Assembly (NCBI RefSeq): GCF_047495875.1
Contig: NC_092458.1
Span: forward strand, 732,001-796,000
Source: Pithys albifrons albifrons
Taxonomy: Eukaryota > Chordata > Aves > Passeriformes > Thamnophilidae
Reading direction: 5' to 3'
DNA: 64,000 nucleotides
Shown here: in pieces, positions 49,401-60,628 of the stretch
Position numbering within the stretch: position 1 is the stretch's first letter
How the letters are laid out: each line of letters opens with the position of its first letter
Notes under the pieces: model-generated
What the model was told of the DNA's origin: nothing
Database searches by the model: none
Seen by the model: the letters and a program-made list of their open reading frames with translations, nothing else
Made by a program: the position numbers and the translations under genes

Positions 49401-51035
49401 ATTCTACCTCTGCTGATTGAGTAACTTGATGGTAGGTGGTGTAGCTGGGATGTAAATTACCTTGTTAGTATGGCCATAAAAATTCAATAAAATGAGATAT
49501 TTTTGGAGTTGGATACTAGTTTTAAAAAGTAGAGTACTTTTAGTCAGCTCATACCAGCATGAGTTGTGAGTAGAGGCACATAGAATATTTACTTCCAAAT
49601 TTAGCAGGAGTCATTAAAGCTGATGGAAGTATTACAGTAATTAGCCATTGCTGTTATTCTTCTGTGGAACCATTACATTCTGCTAGGTGGTTATAAGTTT
49701 ATTTTTATCGAGTATTTCTGAAAGTCTCTGGAATATGGGCAGTTCTGCTCACTGCCTTTCCCTGGTCAGTTCTGAGCAAGCAGATAGAATTTCACTGACA
49801 TAATATATGTCATGTTTGTAATTTCATGTCAGATGAAGCTTTCTAATCTCACCACATCAAACTGTGACTCCAGGACACTTAATCTAAGTATTAATCCAGT
49901 ATTAACCAAACAGGTTATATTAAATTATATTAGAGTAAGTTCCTGGAAATATTTCTGTTGTTTACATTACTGACTTCATTATGCAAATGCACAAAAAATC
50001 AGCAGTCACCAAGACTGCCAAAGTATCTTCTAGTCTATTGAATTTATGAATTTATGACATTGTTCTCACTTTATGGGGAATTTGAAGACAAATCAGTGAG
50101 AGCAGCAGAAAATAATTCAAGGTAACTGTTGTAGCATTATATGGGCAGATGCAATTAGTTTGGGAACTATATCTTGCTGGACATTCCAAGTCCAGGAATA
50201 ACAGTGCCCTTCTTTGGTAGAGAAAGGAATGACATGAATTTATGTAAATACTTAACCTGAATGACATTCACAAAGAGTGAGATTTCATCTGGATCAGAGA
50301 GAAATGTTTGAGAAACATCAGGCAGACAATTAACAAAACTTGTCTATCAAAAGCTACCTGGAAGCTGAAAGTATCCTAAATTTTGCATCTCCTTAACTTC
50401 CCTGAAGGAGTGGAATGGTTGCAAATGGTGATTGTCCCTCCTCTGAGGCTGATTTTGGGTAAGTATCTCTGTGTGATGACATGTTTGAAGAAGAATTCAC
50501 ATGTTACAATTCCAGGAGACATAACTCACTCTTCAAAAATTCATTAGTAACTGGTACCTCTTTGACTTCATTATCTAAGAAAATACATTTAAAACTTGGA
50601 AATGTTGCACTTTCTAGTGCTTTGATTAAATGACAATAACCTTAAGTATTTTGTTCTGAGGTTGTGGATGTGACAACCTCCAAAGAAAATAGGACATTGT
50701 GGAAAAAAAAAACAAAAGGGAAATGTCTCCATTTGAGATGTGCAGCCTGGATTTACATCATCCCAAGTAATCCTGTTGCCCAAGGACTGTCAATATATCT
50801 ACTGATGTGATTCAAACTTTGTTTTCTGTCATTGGCACCTCATATATTATGTGCATGTACCTGCACAGCAAAGTGACCCATAAGAATGATAAATAGGAGC
50901 TATATTGAAATCAGTCACTTGCTGAGTCATGCTTTCCAAAAATGTTGATGACAAACTAGATGCAAATGATTTTCCAGTAAAATCTTCTGAAGATTAATTT
51001 GGTCCTTTGTTACATTAATTGAGTGGCAGATATCA
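46431..51035. other. AT-rich single-copy DNA, no gene seen
   Basis: About 4.6 kb with frames of at most 83 codons and no recognised domain. A weak acceptor/donor pair bounds 50411-50458 (ends before GTAAGTATC) but is not called. Confidence 0.55.
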
Positions 51036-51635
51036 GATGCAGCCCAGAAAGCCAAGTGTATCCTGAGCTGCATCACAACCAGCGTGGGGCAGCAGGTGAG
51101 GGAGGGGGTTCTGCTCCCCTGCTCCACTCTGGTCAGACCCACCTGCAGTGCTGCCTCCAGCTCTGGGATCTCCAGCACAGGAAGGACATCGACCTGTTGG
51201 AGCATGTCCAGAGGGGGCCACTGAGATGATCAGAGGGATGAAGCACCTCTCCTGTGAAGAAAGGTTGAGAGAACTGGGATTGTTCAGCTTGCAAAAGATA
51301 AGGCTTTGGGGTGACCTAATTGGGGCCTTGTAGTACCTGAAGGGAGCCATATGGAAAGATGTAGAGAGGCTTTCTACAAGAGCATGTAGTGACAGGACAA
51401 GGGGGAATAGCTTCAGACTGAAAGAATAACTTTAGATTAGATATTAGTAGGTGGTGAGGCACTGGAACAGCTTTGCATCTGAGAAGCTGTGGGTACTCCA
51501 TGCCTGGAAGTTTTCAGGGCCAGATTGGATGGAGGTTTGTGCAACCTGTGGGAGGTGTCCCTGCCCATGGTAGGGGTTTGGAACTAGATGATCTTTAAAG
51601 TCTCCTCCAGTCCAAACCATTCTATGATTCTGTGA
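51036..51635 (+). mobile_element. CR1 LINE 3' fragment (old)
   Basis: Plus-strand CR1 3' part. It begins in ORF2 (AQKAKCILSCITTSVGQQ-like reading with shifts, [33 protein letters not shown]). It passes through the GGTGGTGAGGCACTGGAACA region and ends with CATTCTATGATTCTGTGA, the expected CR1 terminus. Frameshifts and stops break the coding part. It is similar in age to the copy at 45820 but less complete in places. Confidence 0.92.
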
Positions 51636-54600
51636 CATCCTTCCCCATTGATTCTAGTAATGGAAAATATTAACTTATATTTTTTTTAGTAGGACTCTCT
51701 AATTTGAATCAGATTTGATAAGCCAAGCTGCCCTCTGTGGTGGCTTAGGCAACTGAACTGATGACTGAAAGTCCCTACCTTCAGTAGATATGTTGGCAAA
51801 AAGTGGCTGTAATTGATAATTTCTTCTTCTAACATAGCTGGATCTGAAAAGGAAATTTGTCTACAGTCTCAGGAGGATGGAGAGTTATTGAGCTTCAGTC
51901 TCGGTGGACTCAGAGGTGTCCTTGATTTTAAATATTCATTAAGATTTAAGCATACTTATTACTTTCCCAGTTGTGGGAATTTGGGATATTAATATTACTT
52001 TGAGTCAGTCTGTATCCCCTTGTGAGAGGTTTTTTATAATTATCTTTATATAATGTTTCTCTTAAAATTCAACTCAGCTTTGATATAACTTCTATCTATC
52101 TTTGCACAGAAGTCCATATTTGTGCATATTGTTCAGTTCATGAGCTTCTCCTATATGTGTTAGAAATTATTGCAATATCAGTTTGGCTTGGTTTTCTCCA
52201 CGTGCATATTTTCTTTTGGTGGAGCTGAGAACACCATAGACACCTTCAGTCACAGAATATAATGCTTTTTCAGTCCCCTCCTTTACTTCCATTTCAGAAA
52301 ATGCTTTTTTGAATCATCCCTTGCAAACATTGGTTTCCCAGTTTGTTTGCCTGGTATGTCTTGTCCCTATTAAGAGGTTAACAGTGTAGTAATTTTAAGT
52401 CAGCAAGCTTAGAATTAGTGTAATAACTCATGAAATAATCATCTCTGTATTCTGTTTTAGAGCATTATTACTTAGGCAGTAATGCACATTTCAGCTAAAA
52501 GAAATTCAATTCAGTCTGATTTTTCTGTGTAAATTTATATGTAAATTTAAACCTGAAACTCATTGCCCTATTAGCCTCTGATATTAACTATCCTGTACAC
52601 ATTTTTTCCTTCTCCTTAGTTTCCTGTACTGCAATAGCTTAAGAATGGATTCCTTAATAAGCAAGTTTTACAAATATATAATTTGCTTAAGGTGTTTTGT
52701 CCTAGATTTCAAGCAGTTCAATTTGTAGTTCTGATGGACTTCACTGTTGATGAACAGTTGGTGCCTTTTTGGAAGCTGATATTTTGTAAGGCACAATATG
52801 CCAAATAAAATGGGAAAGTAGAGTATGAAGATAATGGCAGTGCTGTGGTTCTCTGTCTTCATAACCCTGCCTGGAAAGGAGAGGGTTATTTTGGCAATTA
52901 CTTTACATCACATAGAGGGCAAGAAAAGAAAAAAGGGGCATGCACAGCAAGGGAAGTTGTTCACTTCACAAAGGTCTGGTCCATTAACGTAAAAGTGACC
53001 AGGAAGCCTGAAGGTCTCACAGACTCGAGACATGGGAGGTTGGGACTTCCATGAATCTGAATGATCAGTGTGGGAAAGGCCCAGCTGAGGGTGGTCGTGC
53101 ATGCCTAGATTAGAAGTGTGCAAGAACATGATTATTGCTGAGGTTTGAACACAGAGAATTATGCACAGTAGTTGTAGAACATGCCCATCTCTCTGTAAGT
53201 TACCTCATTGAAGTCAGAAGATGATTAGTTGATAGCTCAGTGCAGTGCATGCACTAAGAAAATGTAAAATTGCATGTTAGACATAATTTAGATGCAGTTA
53301 CTGAAGGAAGGTTATAGAGAAAGGGATGATGAGAAAATCTTTGGTATAAAATATGTCAGAAAAATATTTCAGCAAGGTGTAATATCACAAATGATCAGTT
53401 GATAATAGTGAGCACCTTTTGAAACAAAGTCTGGTTTACAGAGTATTGCACCTATGCATAGACTTAGGCTATTAGTGGAGCATGAAGTGTAAGCAGAAGA
53501 AATGTTTTTTTCACATTTACATTTCATTTTATTTTATTTTACCTCATGTGAAATTATTTCAAATTACCTGCACTGGACATGAAGAGGGACACTGAAAGTT
53601 ACAAAGGAATAATAACAGGACATGTTAAAGTATCTCTATCTTGGGCACTGGAAGTCTTGATACAAGAACCAGTTTGAGGAAAGAGATTCCTTATCTTCTT
53701 TTTTTTCAAATTTTACACTTTTTGTCTGTCAAACATTTATACAACACTGAAATATGAAACTAAATTAATGACTATAGATGTGTCTGGGACTTGCCTATGA
53801 TGTTCCTCCTTGCCCTTCCTTCTGAAAAAATTGTACTCTCAAGAAAAATAATGCTCCTAGCAATTGCATGGGTGTTTTTTTATTTATCTCAGAATTATGC
53901 CTCCATAAAAATCCATGAAGGCTTAAAAATGTAATATATATATATATATATATCCTACTGATAAATATATGCCTGCTCTTATTGCCATCTATGAAATAGA
54001 TCTTTGAAATGCGTATGAGAATTCCAGCAAAATTCCATGGAAATAATAATCTTAGGCATTCCTTTATACTGACAAGAGAACAGTGTTTTACATTTTGCTA
54101 ACACTGGCAATATAAAATTTCCTTTGTGTACAAGATCACAAAAATTTCTTTCATAGTTACTGCTTTTTTCCTAAATCAGCTGTCCAATATTTCCTTTTTA
54201 CTGTAAAAGTATTTCTTCAACACAGCATGTAGATATTTTACTATAAAATTGTTATGAAGCTTTTAGCAATAAACTGGTAGATAGATTTAGATACTTGTTT
54301 ACACCAGTAAAAACTATTAATCTGAGATTTAAAGTATTTTATGGTGAATTTAAATTCCATTTTACTGATGCAAGACACTTAAATGATTTAAATTGTTGGT
54401 TTAATCTTGCCATCTGTAGAACATTAAAGGTGTTTATGTATTTTCTGGTAGTTATTGTCTATAAATGTAAATATATAGAAATTTACCAAATCACAGGCAG
54501 GCTCAAAGCAGTGTAAGGCAGCTCTGTGTGGGCTCATAAAATTTCCATATTCATATTTTAGTGTATTATTATTATTAATAGATATTTTATTTTTTTCTCC

Positions 54601-55907
54601 TTTTTTATTACAAGTTCAATTATTTATTTTTTGTAAAAAAAGTACATGGAAAAATTTTTCTGTGGAAAACAGATCACTATATGCTAAAAAAAGCAAATCC
54701 ATGCATTTTGAAATCAGCTGCTTGGCTGGAGCAAAGGAAAGGGATCAAAACAGGGATAGACATAACTACAGGTATGGAGAAATAAATTTTTTTAATTTTG
54801 TGTATTTCTATAGATGAATATATATGAACAGAACATACATATATATATATATGTGTGTAGATTTGTACTTCTGAACAGAACTGTAGGGATGCTTCCTGGA
54901 TTATCACAGTGTTCTTCATTAATATGTTCCTTCTGGTCTGTTTAAATTGTTTTGTTTCATAAAGTATATTGGTATTTGCACACACAGGATACATAGGATG
55001 AATTTACACTATTTGTAACCCTACAGTGGAGAAGGGGACCACTGGACCACTGCTGAAATGTGGGAGCTGTGCAGACTGAGCTGCTTCTGCCCAGTTCCTG
55101 CTCATGTTAAACATGTTCCACATGTAAAGTGTCCATATTTATCTTATCAGGCCATACTTTGGCCTCCTTTTATTATAGTAACTGGAATTTTATTGGCATC
55201 TTTGATAGTATCCATACATTCTAGATAGTCAAGGAAAGATGGCCCTTCCCTGAAGTCTTCATAGACTTTAAACAATGACCTGGAGTTCACAAGTGAGAGA
55301 AAGGGCCTAAAGGAGAGAAAGAGGAAATATTTATTGTGGTGGTCTTATTTTAATGTCAAGTGTTATGATGCAGCACATAAATTAAGAAGAGCAAATGCTG
55401 CAGAATTCACCCTGAATCATTTGTCATCTTGCAAAGTGGACATTTTGTATTGTCTCTGCTTGGCTGTTGGGGAGCAGCCTGGAATTTTTACATGGTTTAC
55501 CTGATTTTACTTGATTACAGCACATCAGCTTGGAAGGTTTGTTGTGAGAAGCCTTGGCCTTGTCTTGGAAGGTGAAGTAGCTTGTTAGAATGCAGACTAG
55601 CCAAAAAGACTTCAACTTTTTCTTATTTATGGAATAAAGAGTTTATGGTTTGAAGGTTACCTGAAATGTTTCTTGCTGTGACTTGTCTTGCTTTGGGTTA
55701 CTCTACATATCAAACAAAGGTGCAGCCTGGGTTTGCATAAATGTGAATGATGAGTAAGCACCTCACACTTGTTTGAGAAATATCTTTTACATGGAATGGC
55801 TCATAATTAATTTTTCTTTCTAGGGTTCTATTAGAATTGGAATGTTCATTGCTAATGCTACAGATAAAAGGATTGAGATGGGTGTAGTGCTGCACAATCC
55901 ATCCCCT
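51636..55907. other. AT-rich single-copy DNA, no gene seen
   Basis: About 4.3 kb. It contains the TA microsatellite at 53934-53953, another short AT run at 54836-54852, and short T and A runs. Frames reach 105 codons (54677-54994 and 55710-56027, the second running into an LTR), without known domains. Confidence 0.55.
53934..53953. repeat. TA dinucleotide microsatellite
   Basis: Ten uninterrupted AT/TA units. Confidence 0.9.
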
Positions 55908-55977
55908 TGTTGCCGTAGAAGTCTGTAAAAAAGACTCTGAGCCAAGTTTTGTAGGAGATAAGATAATGGGCAGGCAC

Positions 55978-55983
55978 TTTAAT
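55978..55983 (-). promoter_or_regulatory. LTR polyadenylation signal ATTAAA
   Basis: TTTAAT on plus, ATTAAA on minus, about 70 bp before the LTR 3' end and downstream of the TATA box. This is a short R region, as in class II LTRs. Confidence 0.5.
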
Positions 55984-56043
55984 GAGCAGCCCCGCTCATC
56001 CAGGAATACATCGACGTGCACCTGCAAGCTCTAAGTTCTATAG

Positions 56044-56055
56044 CTTTTATAATAT
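56044..56055 (-). promoter_or_regulatory. LTR TATA box
   Basis: On the minus strand this reads ATATTATAAAAG. An ATTGG (inverted CCAAT) lies just upstream at 56067-56063, and the ATTAAA signal follows about 65 bp downstream. Confidence 0.5.
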
Positions 56056-56396
56056 AACCTATCCAATCACTACTGTCCACATGTCCAGTTCCACCTCTGT
56101 CCCCTCCCAGTTCCCACCCCTGTTGAATTGGGGCTGGGGTCGTTGGGACCCTCTGTCTTCATCCACCTCCTCTTCTTCAGCACACAAAGGTCTCTTGGAT
56201 GCTCTCCAGGGCTTCGGGTCACACTGCTCCATGTTTATATTCTCTTCTGATATGCTTTAATCAGGTACCTTGAGAGAGAGACTAAACAGCTGGCAGATCT
56301 CAGCTGCCTGTTCTGGAGCAGGGGTAGAGATAGAAGGACTTTGTGCTACAAGCTGCTAAATATTAATTCACTAAAATCTACAGCATTACATCTCCT

Positions 56397-57516
56397 GTGT
56401 CTCTAAAATCTACAAAATATGAAAATTGAAAAGTTAAAAAAACCCTTTCGGCATCACTCTGATGAACCAAAGGCTTCTACATTTATGCCCAAACAAACAT
56501 ATCAGTATTGGACATTTCCCCAGTTCTTCCTGGCACTTCCAAGGGGAGGTAAGTTGTAAAGTTTTGATACTCGTGGTTGTGACTGCTTTACTAATAAGTG
56601 AGCTACTTTCATTGAAACCTCAGTCACTTGATGCAGATCTTGCCTTAAACCCCCCTCCAAAAGGTAATAAATGGAATTAAGAAAATTTCCAACTTTAAAT
56701 ATGTTCAATTCCAAACAGCACCTTTCCTCTGAAGAGAAAAACATTACTGACAGGTAGGAGAATAACACTTGTTATTCTAGTTCACTAGAATGTAGGGAAA
56801 AATGTTTTAGAAATTTACCTAATATTAGAAGTCCCCTCTGAAAATTTCAGATGAAGTGTAGGTTTTCTAAATTCTTAAGTTCTGTAAGGGGAATAAAAAA
56901 ATTTCATTTTTCTTCTGGGAAGGAACAAAATTATAAGAACATAACTGAAACCAGGTGAAGAATCATTTAACAGTCTTCACTTAAATCCATTTACATTCAT
57001 AATCTTCCATTAATTAACAATGATATGCTAAATGAATTTGAAGAGATTTTAAATTACAATTTTTTTATTACATTGGAAATCCCAATGAAACCATGCAGGT
57101 ATGATAACTAGCAATAGGAAGACAGATGACCCCTTGGTCTTAGTTTTGCCTAAACCTGTTCAGCAAGTAGCTGAGTAGTGCAGAATTGCAAAGCTTATAT
57201 TCTTGGAATTTGGTTATCAAAGCATTATTTAGTCGGAGGGTTCGTTGAAAAACAATTCCCTGTTTTTCAGTTTTCTCAACTGACTGGCAAAACTGTGGGG
57301 ATGGAGAAGAGTGTGGAGTAGTGACTTTAGAGGGGGCAGAGACAGGTGACCAGTGTTGAAGGACTCAATACTTACAAAGTCAAAATCCAGTAAGAGTTTT
57401 ATTCAATTCACTTGTATTGATTTTTTCCCAAGACCAGAATAATGACAAGTATCACAGGGCCTTATAGGTTTCAAGCAATACTGTTTTATAAAAATGTTAT
57501 AACTCTGGTCTCTTTC
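56397..57516. other. Single-copy DNA, no gene established
   Basis: AT-rich. A 72-codon plus frame (56462-56680) spans a GTAAGT near 56550 with a CCCCAG acceptor-like site 25 nt upstream. The segment is too short to support. Confidence 0.5.
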
Positions 57517-57537
57517 TGTGTGTGTGTATGTGTGTGT
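57517..57537. repeat. TG microsatellite, interrupted
   Basis: Ten TG units with one TA interruption, lying 60 bp before the large minisatellite. Confidence 0.85.
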
Positions 57538-57599
57538 CAATTTGTAGAAATTATGCATTCTGAAGCTGAAGGTAAGAATTGACTTTTGTGTTGTTTTTT

Positions 57600-58177
57600 G
57601 GTTTGGTTTGGTTTGGTTTTTTGTTTGTTTTGGGTTTGGTTTGGGTTTTTTGGTTGCTTTGGTTTGGGTTTTTTGGTTGCTTTGGTTTGGGTTTTTTGGT
57701 TGCTTTGGTTTGGGTTTTTTGGTTGCTTTGGTTTGGGTTTTTTGGTTGCTTTGGTTTGGGTTTTTTGGTTGCTTTGGTTTGGGTTTTTTGGTTGCTTTGG
57801 TTTGGGTTTTTTGGTTGCTTTGGTTTGGGTTTTTTGGTTGCTTTGGTTTGGGTTTTTTGGTTGCTTTGGGTTTGGTTTTTTGGTTGCTTTGGGTTTGGTT
57901 TTTTGGTTGCTTTGGGTTTGGTTTTTTGGTTGCTTTGGGTTTGGGTTTGGTTTTTTGGTTGCTTTGGGTTTGGGTTTGGTTTTTTGGTTGCTTTGGGTTT
58001 GGGTTTGTTTGGTGTTTTGGGTTTGGGTTTGTTTGGTGTTTTGGGTTTGGTTTTGTTTGGTGTTTTGGGTTTGGTTTTGTTTGGTGTTTTGGGTTTGGTT
58101 TTGTTTGGTGTTTTGGGTTTGGTTTTGTTTGGTGTTTTGGGTTTGGTTTTGTTTGGTGTTTTGGGTTTGGTTTTTTT
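57600..58177. repeat. G/T-rich minisatellite with 23-, 29- and 24-bp units
   Basis: The array has an ordered structure. It opens with three to four GGTTT pentamers. GGTTGC then recurs 15 times between 57652 and 57991. The first 13 occurrences are exactly 23 bp apart and the last two intervals are 29 bp. From 58011 to 58158 GGTG recurs seven times at exactly 24 bp. Units are built from TTTGG, TTTGGG and T4-T6 blocks. The plus strand has almost no A, and C occurs only in the TTGC of the first part. Five long overlapping open frames on both strands (193-235 codons) arise because the plus strand lacks A and the minus strand lacks T within stop-forming contexts. They are not genes. The G-runs resemble telomere-type repeats and may fold into G-quadruplexes. 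Confidence 0.97.
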
Positions 58178-58801
58178 CATACTGGATAATATTTCTGGTA
58201 TCTTTCATGTGCAGAATTTCCAAATAATAAAACAAAGGTTTGTTTTTGCTGGCACAGCTTTGGACTCAGCTGTTAGTGGGCTATGACTTAGAGGGATATG
58301 TGCAAAGATGACATAAAGCACCCCTGGACATAGTCAATAAAATGATGCAGTATTGTTCTAGAAAAGTCTCTAATAGCTCCTTTCAATTCAATAGATCCCA
58401 AGGACTACAGTTAGAGCTGGACAGAGGCACTTCCACACCAGCTGTTTCTCCTGAAGCCATGCTGGTTCCTTTGCTGTGTTAGCAGCTGGAAAGAACTGGT
58501 GGAAAACCTTTTCAAATGGCTGATTCTCTCCCAAGCTGTTTCATGCTCACTACGAGCTCTGTTGGCAGAGTCTGGAAGCATGAAGTCATGGAATATACAT
58601 AGTTATCTATCATTTGGAAGAAGAGCTCATTCTTAGCGAGTCATGAGTTTGCACAGTGCATTTCTTCTAAGTTTTTATGTGCTTCCACTGCTTTGTGTTG
58701 ATGTTATAACTCTGCTACTCAAGAAACCTCAAGAAACAGAAAAGTAATTCTGCAGTAGGAAAGAACTCTGTTAGAATGTCTGTCACAAAAACATATCGCT
58801 G
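58178..58801. other. Single-copy DNA, no gene seen
   Basis: About 620 bp between the minisatellite and an LTR. No feature is supported. Confidence 0.6.
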
Positions 58802-59426
58802 TGTGCTGGTTTAAAGGTGAACCAGCAGGGGAAATGAACTCACCACGAGAGAGATTATAAGTCAGACCTAAAATTTAATAATAATATTACAATAACAACA
58901 CTGACACACAAGGGAAATTGCTTTCAACTCACAAAACCCCAGCAGTATAACCCAGTGTCCTGGGGCACAAACCCAAGGGGGTTTGTTTGCCCTTGTGCTG
59001 AGACCCCTGTGGTTCCCCCAAGTCCAGAGCAAAAGGAAAAGAAAAACCTGTTGGTGCAGGCGAGGGCTGTGGTCTGGGCGAGAGCGGGGATCTCCTCCTG
59101 TCGAGGTCCTGCTGCTGCTCTGGATCCGACGAGAAGTTCCCGAGGTCTCCTTACCCACCACTTATGTACCCTCAGGGAGCACCCAGTCCCTCCCCCTGGG
59201 CGGGGACTCACACAATGGGTGATTAACTCTGGAGCCAGGGGGTGTTGAGCTGTTGATGGCCCATTGGCAGCTCCGCCCCCTCAGGCTGGGTGTGAAGTGA
59301 TAATGGCTCCCTGGGCAGCTGCTGCTAATGGCCCATTGTCCTTGGGGAATGAATAGAGGGGGTAGAATACACAGCTTTGATCACCCCCACACAGGGTTAG
59401 CTGGTCCCTCCTGCTGAACTAGGACA
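58802..59426 (-). mobile_element. Solo LTR, family A
   Basis: A 625-bp LTR whose plus strand runs from TGTGCTGGTTTAAAGG to GCTGAACTAGGACA. The flanks CGCTG (58797-58801) and TGCTG (59427-59431) form a 5-bp target duplication with one C/T change. It is collinear with the plus-strand copies at 1847 and 41010. TTTAAT at 58874-58879 is the minus-strand ATTAAA signal, and TTATGTACCC near 59163 is the reverse of the TATA-like box. The open frames of 79-97 codons inside it are not genes. Confidence 0.95.
58874..58879 (-). promoter_or_regulatory. LTR polyadenylation signal ATTAAA
   Basis: Same relative position as in the two complete plus-strand family A LTRs. Confidence 0.55.
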
Positions 59427-59863
59427 TGCTGTACATACCTGACCTAACAGCGAGCAATTTTCAGTCATGGCAGTTTTTTATTATATATCAAAACAATTTA
59501 CTGATTATTCCCTTGAAGCATATCTCTTTGTCATGGTCATAGAAATGTATCTATTCCTCAGTTTTCATCACTAAATTTGAAAATATTTTCCTTTTTAAAA
59601 TTAAAGTACTTTTTTTTTCTTTGCCCTTGAATTTCAAAATGGCTAAGATGAAAATACCATGACATTGAAAGGAAATGAAAGCTTACTCTTTTAAATTCAA
59701 ATCTGTTATATTTTTGATACAAGCAAGCAAGCAAACAAAAATCCCTAAGCAAGAAACAACTTTTAATTATACAATTTAAAAAAGATGAAGAAGAGATTTT
59801 GTTGCATCGTAATTCTAAATATTGTTAGTTTTGGTAGCTGAATTTAGACACCAACAAGAAGTG
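59427..59863. other. AT-rich spacer between two solo LTRs
   Basis: About 440 bp with a T9 run at 59610 and no recognisable feature. It separates a family A LTR (-) from a family B LTR (+). Confidence 0.6.
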
Positions 59864-60487
59864 TGTTATGGGTTCCCCCAGGTGGGCCTAGATTTGGGCT
59901 CTGAAGTCTGGACTAGGCTGAAGCTGTCAGCTGACTTGAGCTGGGCTGAGCTAACAGCTGACCTCTTCTAGCCAGTAACTTTGTATTCCATACCACATTA
60001 TGACATCATCTCCAGGGCAGTAGGAACCAGTGTGGGAGTGGTTAAGGAGTCACTTCTCAGCCTCCTCTTGGGAGGACGCACGATGCTGTCCCAGGGGGGA
60101 TGGAGAGGACCAGGCCCACCACTGGCTCACAGGGTACCTCAGGAAAGTCAAATGTGTTGTTCTGGGTCTCTCCTTTCTGCTTGGGTTTGTCTCCCTGGGG
60201 AATAAGCTTCTTCTTAAGTAATGTGTAGTTAGGACAGTAGAATTTGTGTGTTCGTTAAGAAGTTGAGGTGGGGAACTTGTTGTTGTAAACTTGTGTGAGT
60301 GAATATTTGTACTCTCTTCTAATTGTCTCTTTCTTTCTGTGAAAAATATATGTAGATTTAGTATAAATGCAGTTTGAAGTGGTTTTTTTCTTTCCCCTCT
60401 CTTTTCCTCCCTTTCCCTGGTGTTAGGAGGGAGGCTTTTCTCTCTGTGCTTGGGGGGGTTGGCAGTTGCTTATCTCAAACCAAGACA
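59864..60487 (+). mobile_element. Solo LTR, family B
   Basis: A 624-bp LTR from TGTTATGGGTTCCCCC to TCAAACCAAGACA, with a perfect 5-bp target duplication AAGTG (59859-59863 and 60488-60492). It is the near-identical inverted partner of 25261-25885. Very few differences are visible over the whole length, so the two inserted fairly recently or at about the same time. It ends 141 bp before the acceptor of the exon candidate at 60629. Sense is plus, by analogy with the TATA box of the related copy at 4497. Confidence 0.95.
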
Positions 60488-60628
60488 AAGTGTTAGAGTA
60501 AAACTGGGAGCTAATTAAAGAATTCACTGTGTTGAATTAAGTAGGTTTTCCCTGAATTTTAATCTGAATGTTTTTTTCATTGTCTGAACAAAAGCTGTGC
60601 CATTTTAAGCTTATGTATCTGTTTTTAG

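Larger units (their letters stand above)
55908..56390 (-). mobile_element. Solo LTR, third type (class II / ERVK-like by target size)
   Basis: A 483-bp element bounded on the plus strand by TGTTGCCGTAGAAGTC and CTACAGCATTACA. The flanks TCCCCT (55902-55907) and TCTCCT (56391-56396) form a 6-bp target duplication with one transition. On the minus strand the order is start TGTAATGCTGTAG, an inverted CCAAT site, a TATA box (ATTATAAAAG), an ATTAAA signal, and the end ACGGCAACA. That is the expected U3-R-U5 layout. Six-base duplications are typical of class II (beta/alpha-like) avian retroviruses. It shares no obvious sequence with families A and B. No internal genes remain. Confidence 0.75.

Noticed and set aside
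50411..50458. Possible 48-nt exon ending before GTAAGTATC
   Set aside because: The acceptor would be AAG with a weak tract, and the open frame is too short to mean much.
57600..58177. CRISPR-like regular repeats
   Set aside because: Units are head-to-tail without unique spacers, the sequence is low complexity, and the context is a vertebrate genome.
57537..58286. Five long open frames (193-235 codons) across the minisatellite
   Set aside because: They come from the absence of stop-forming bases in a tandem array, overlap on both strands, and show no domain.
25261..60487. A full provirus bounded by the two near-identical family B LTRs
   Set aside because: The LTRs are in opposite orientation, each has its own target flank, and no gag, pol or env sequence lies between them.
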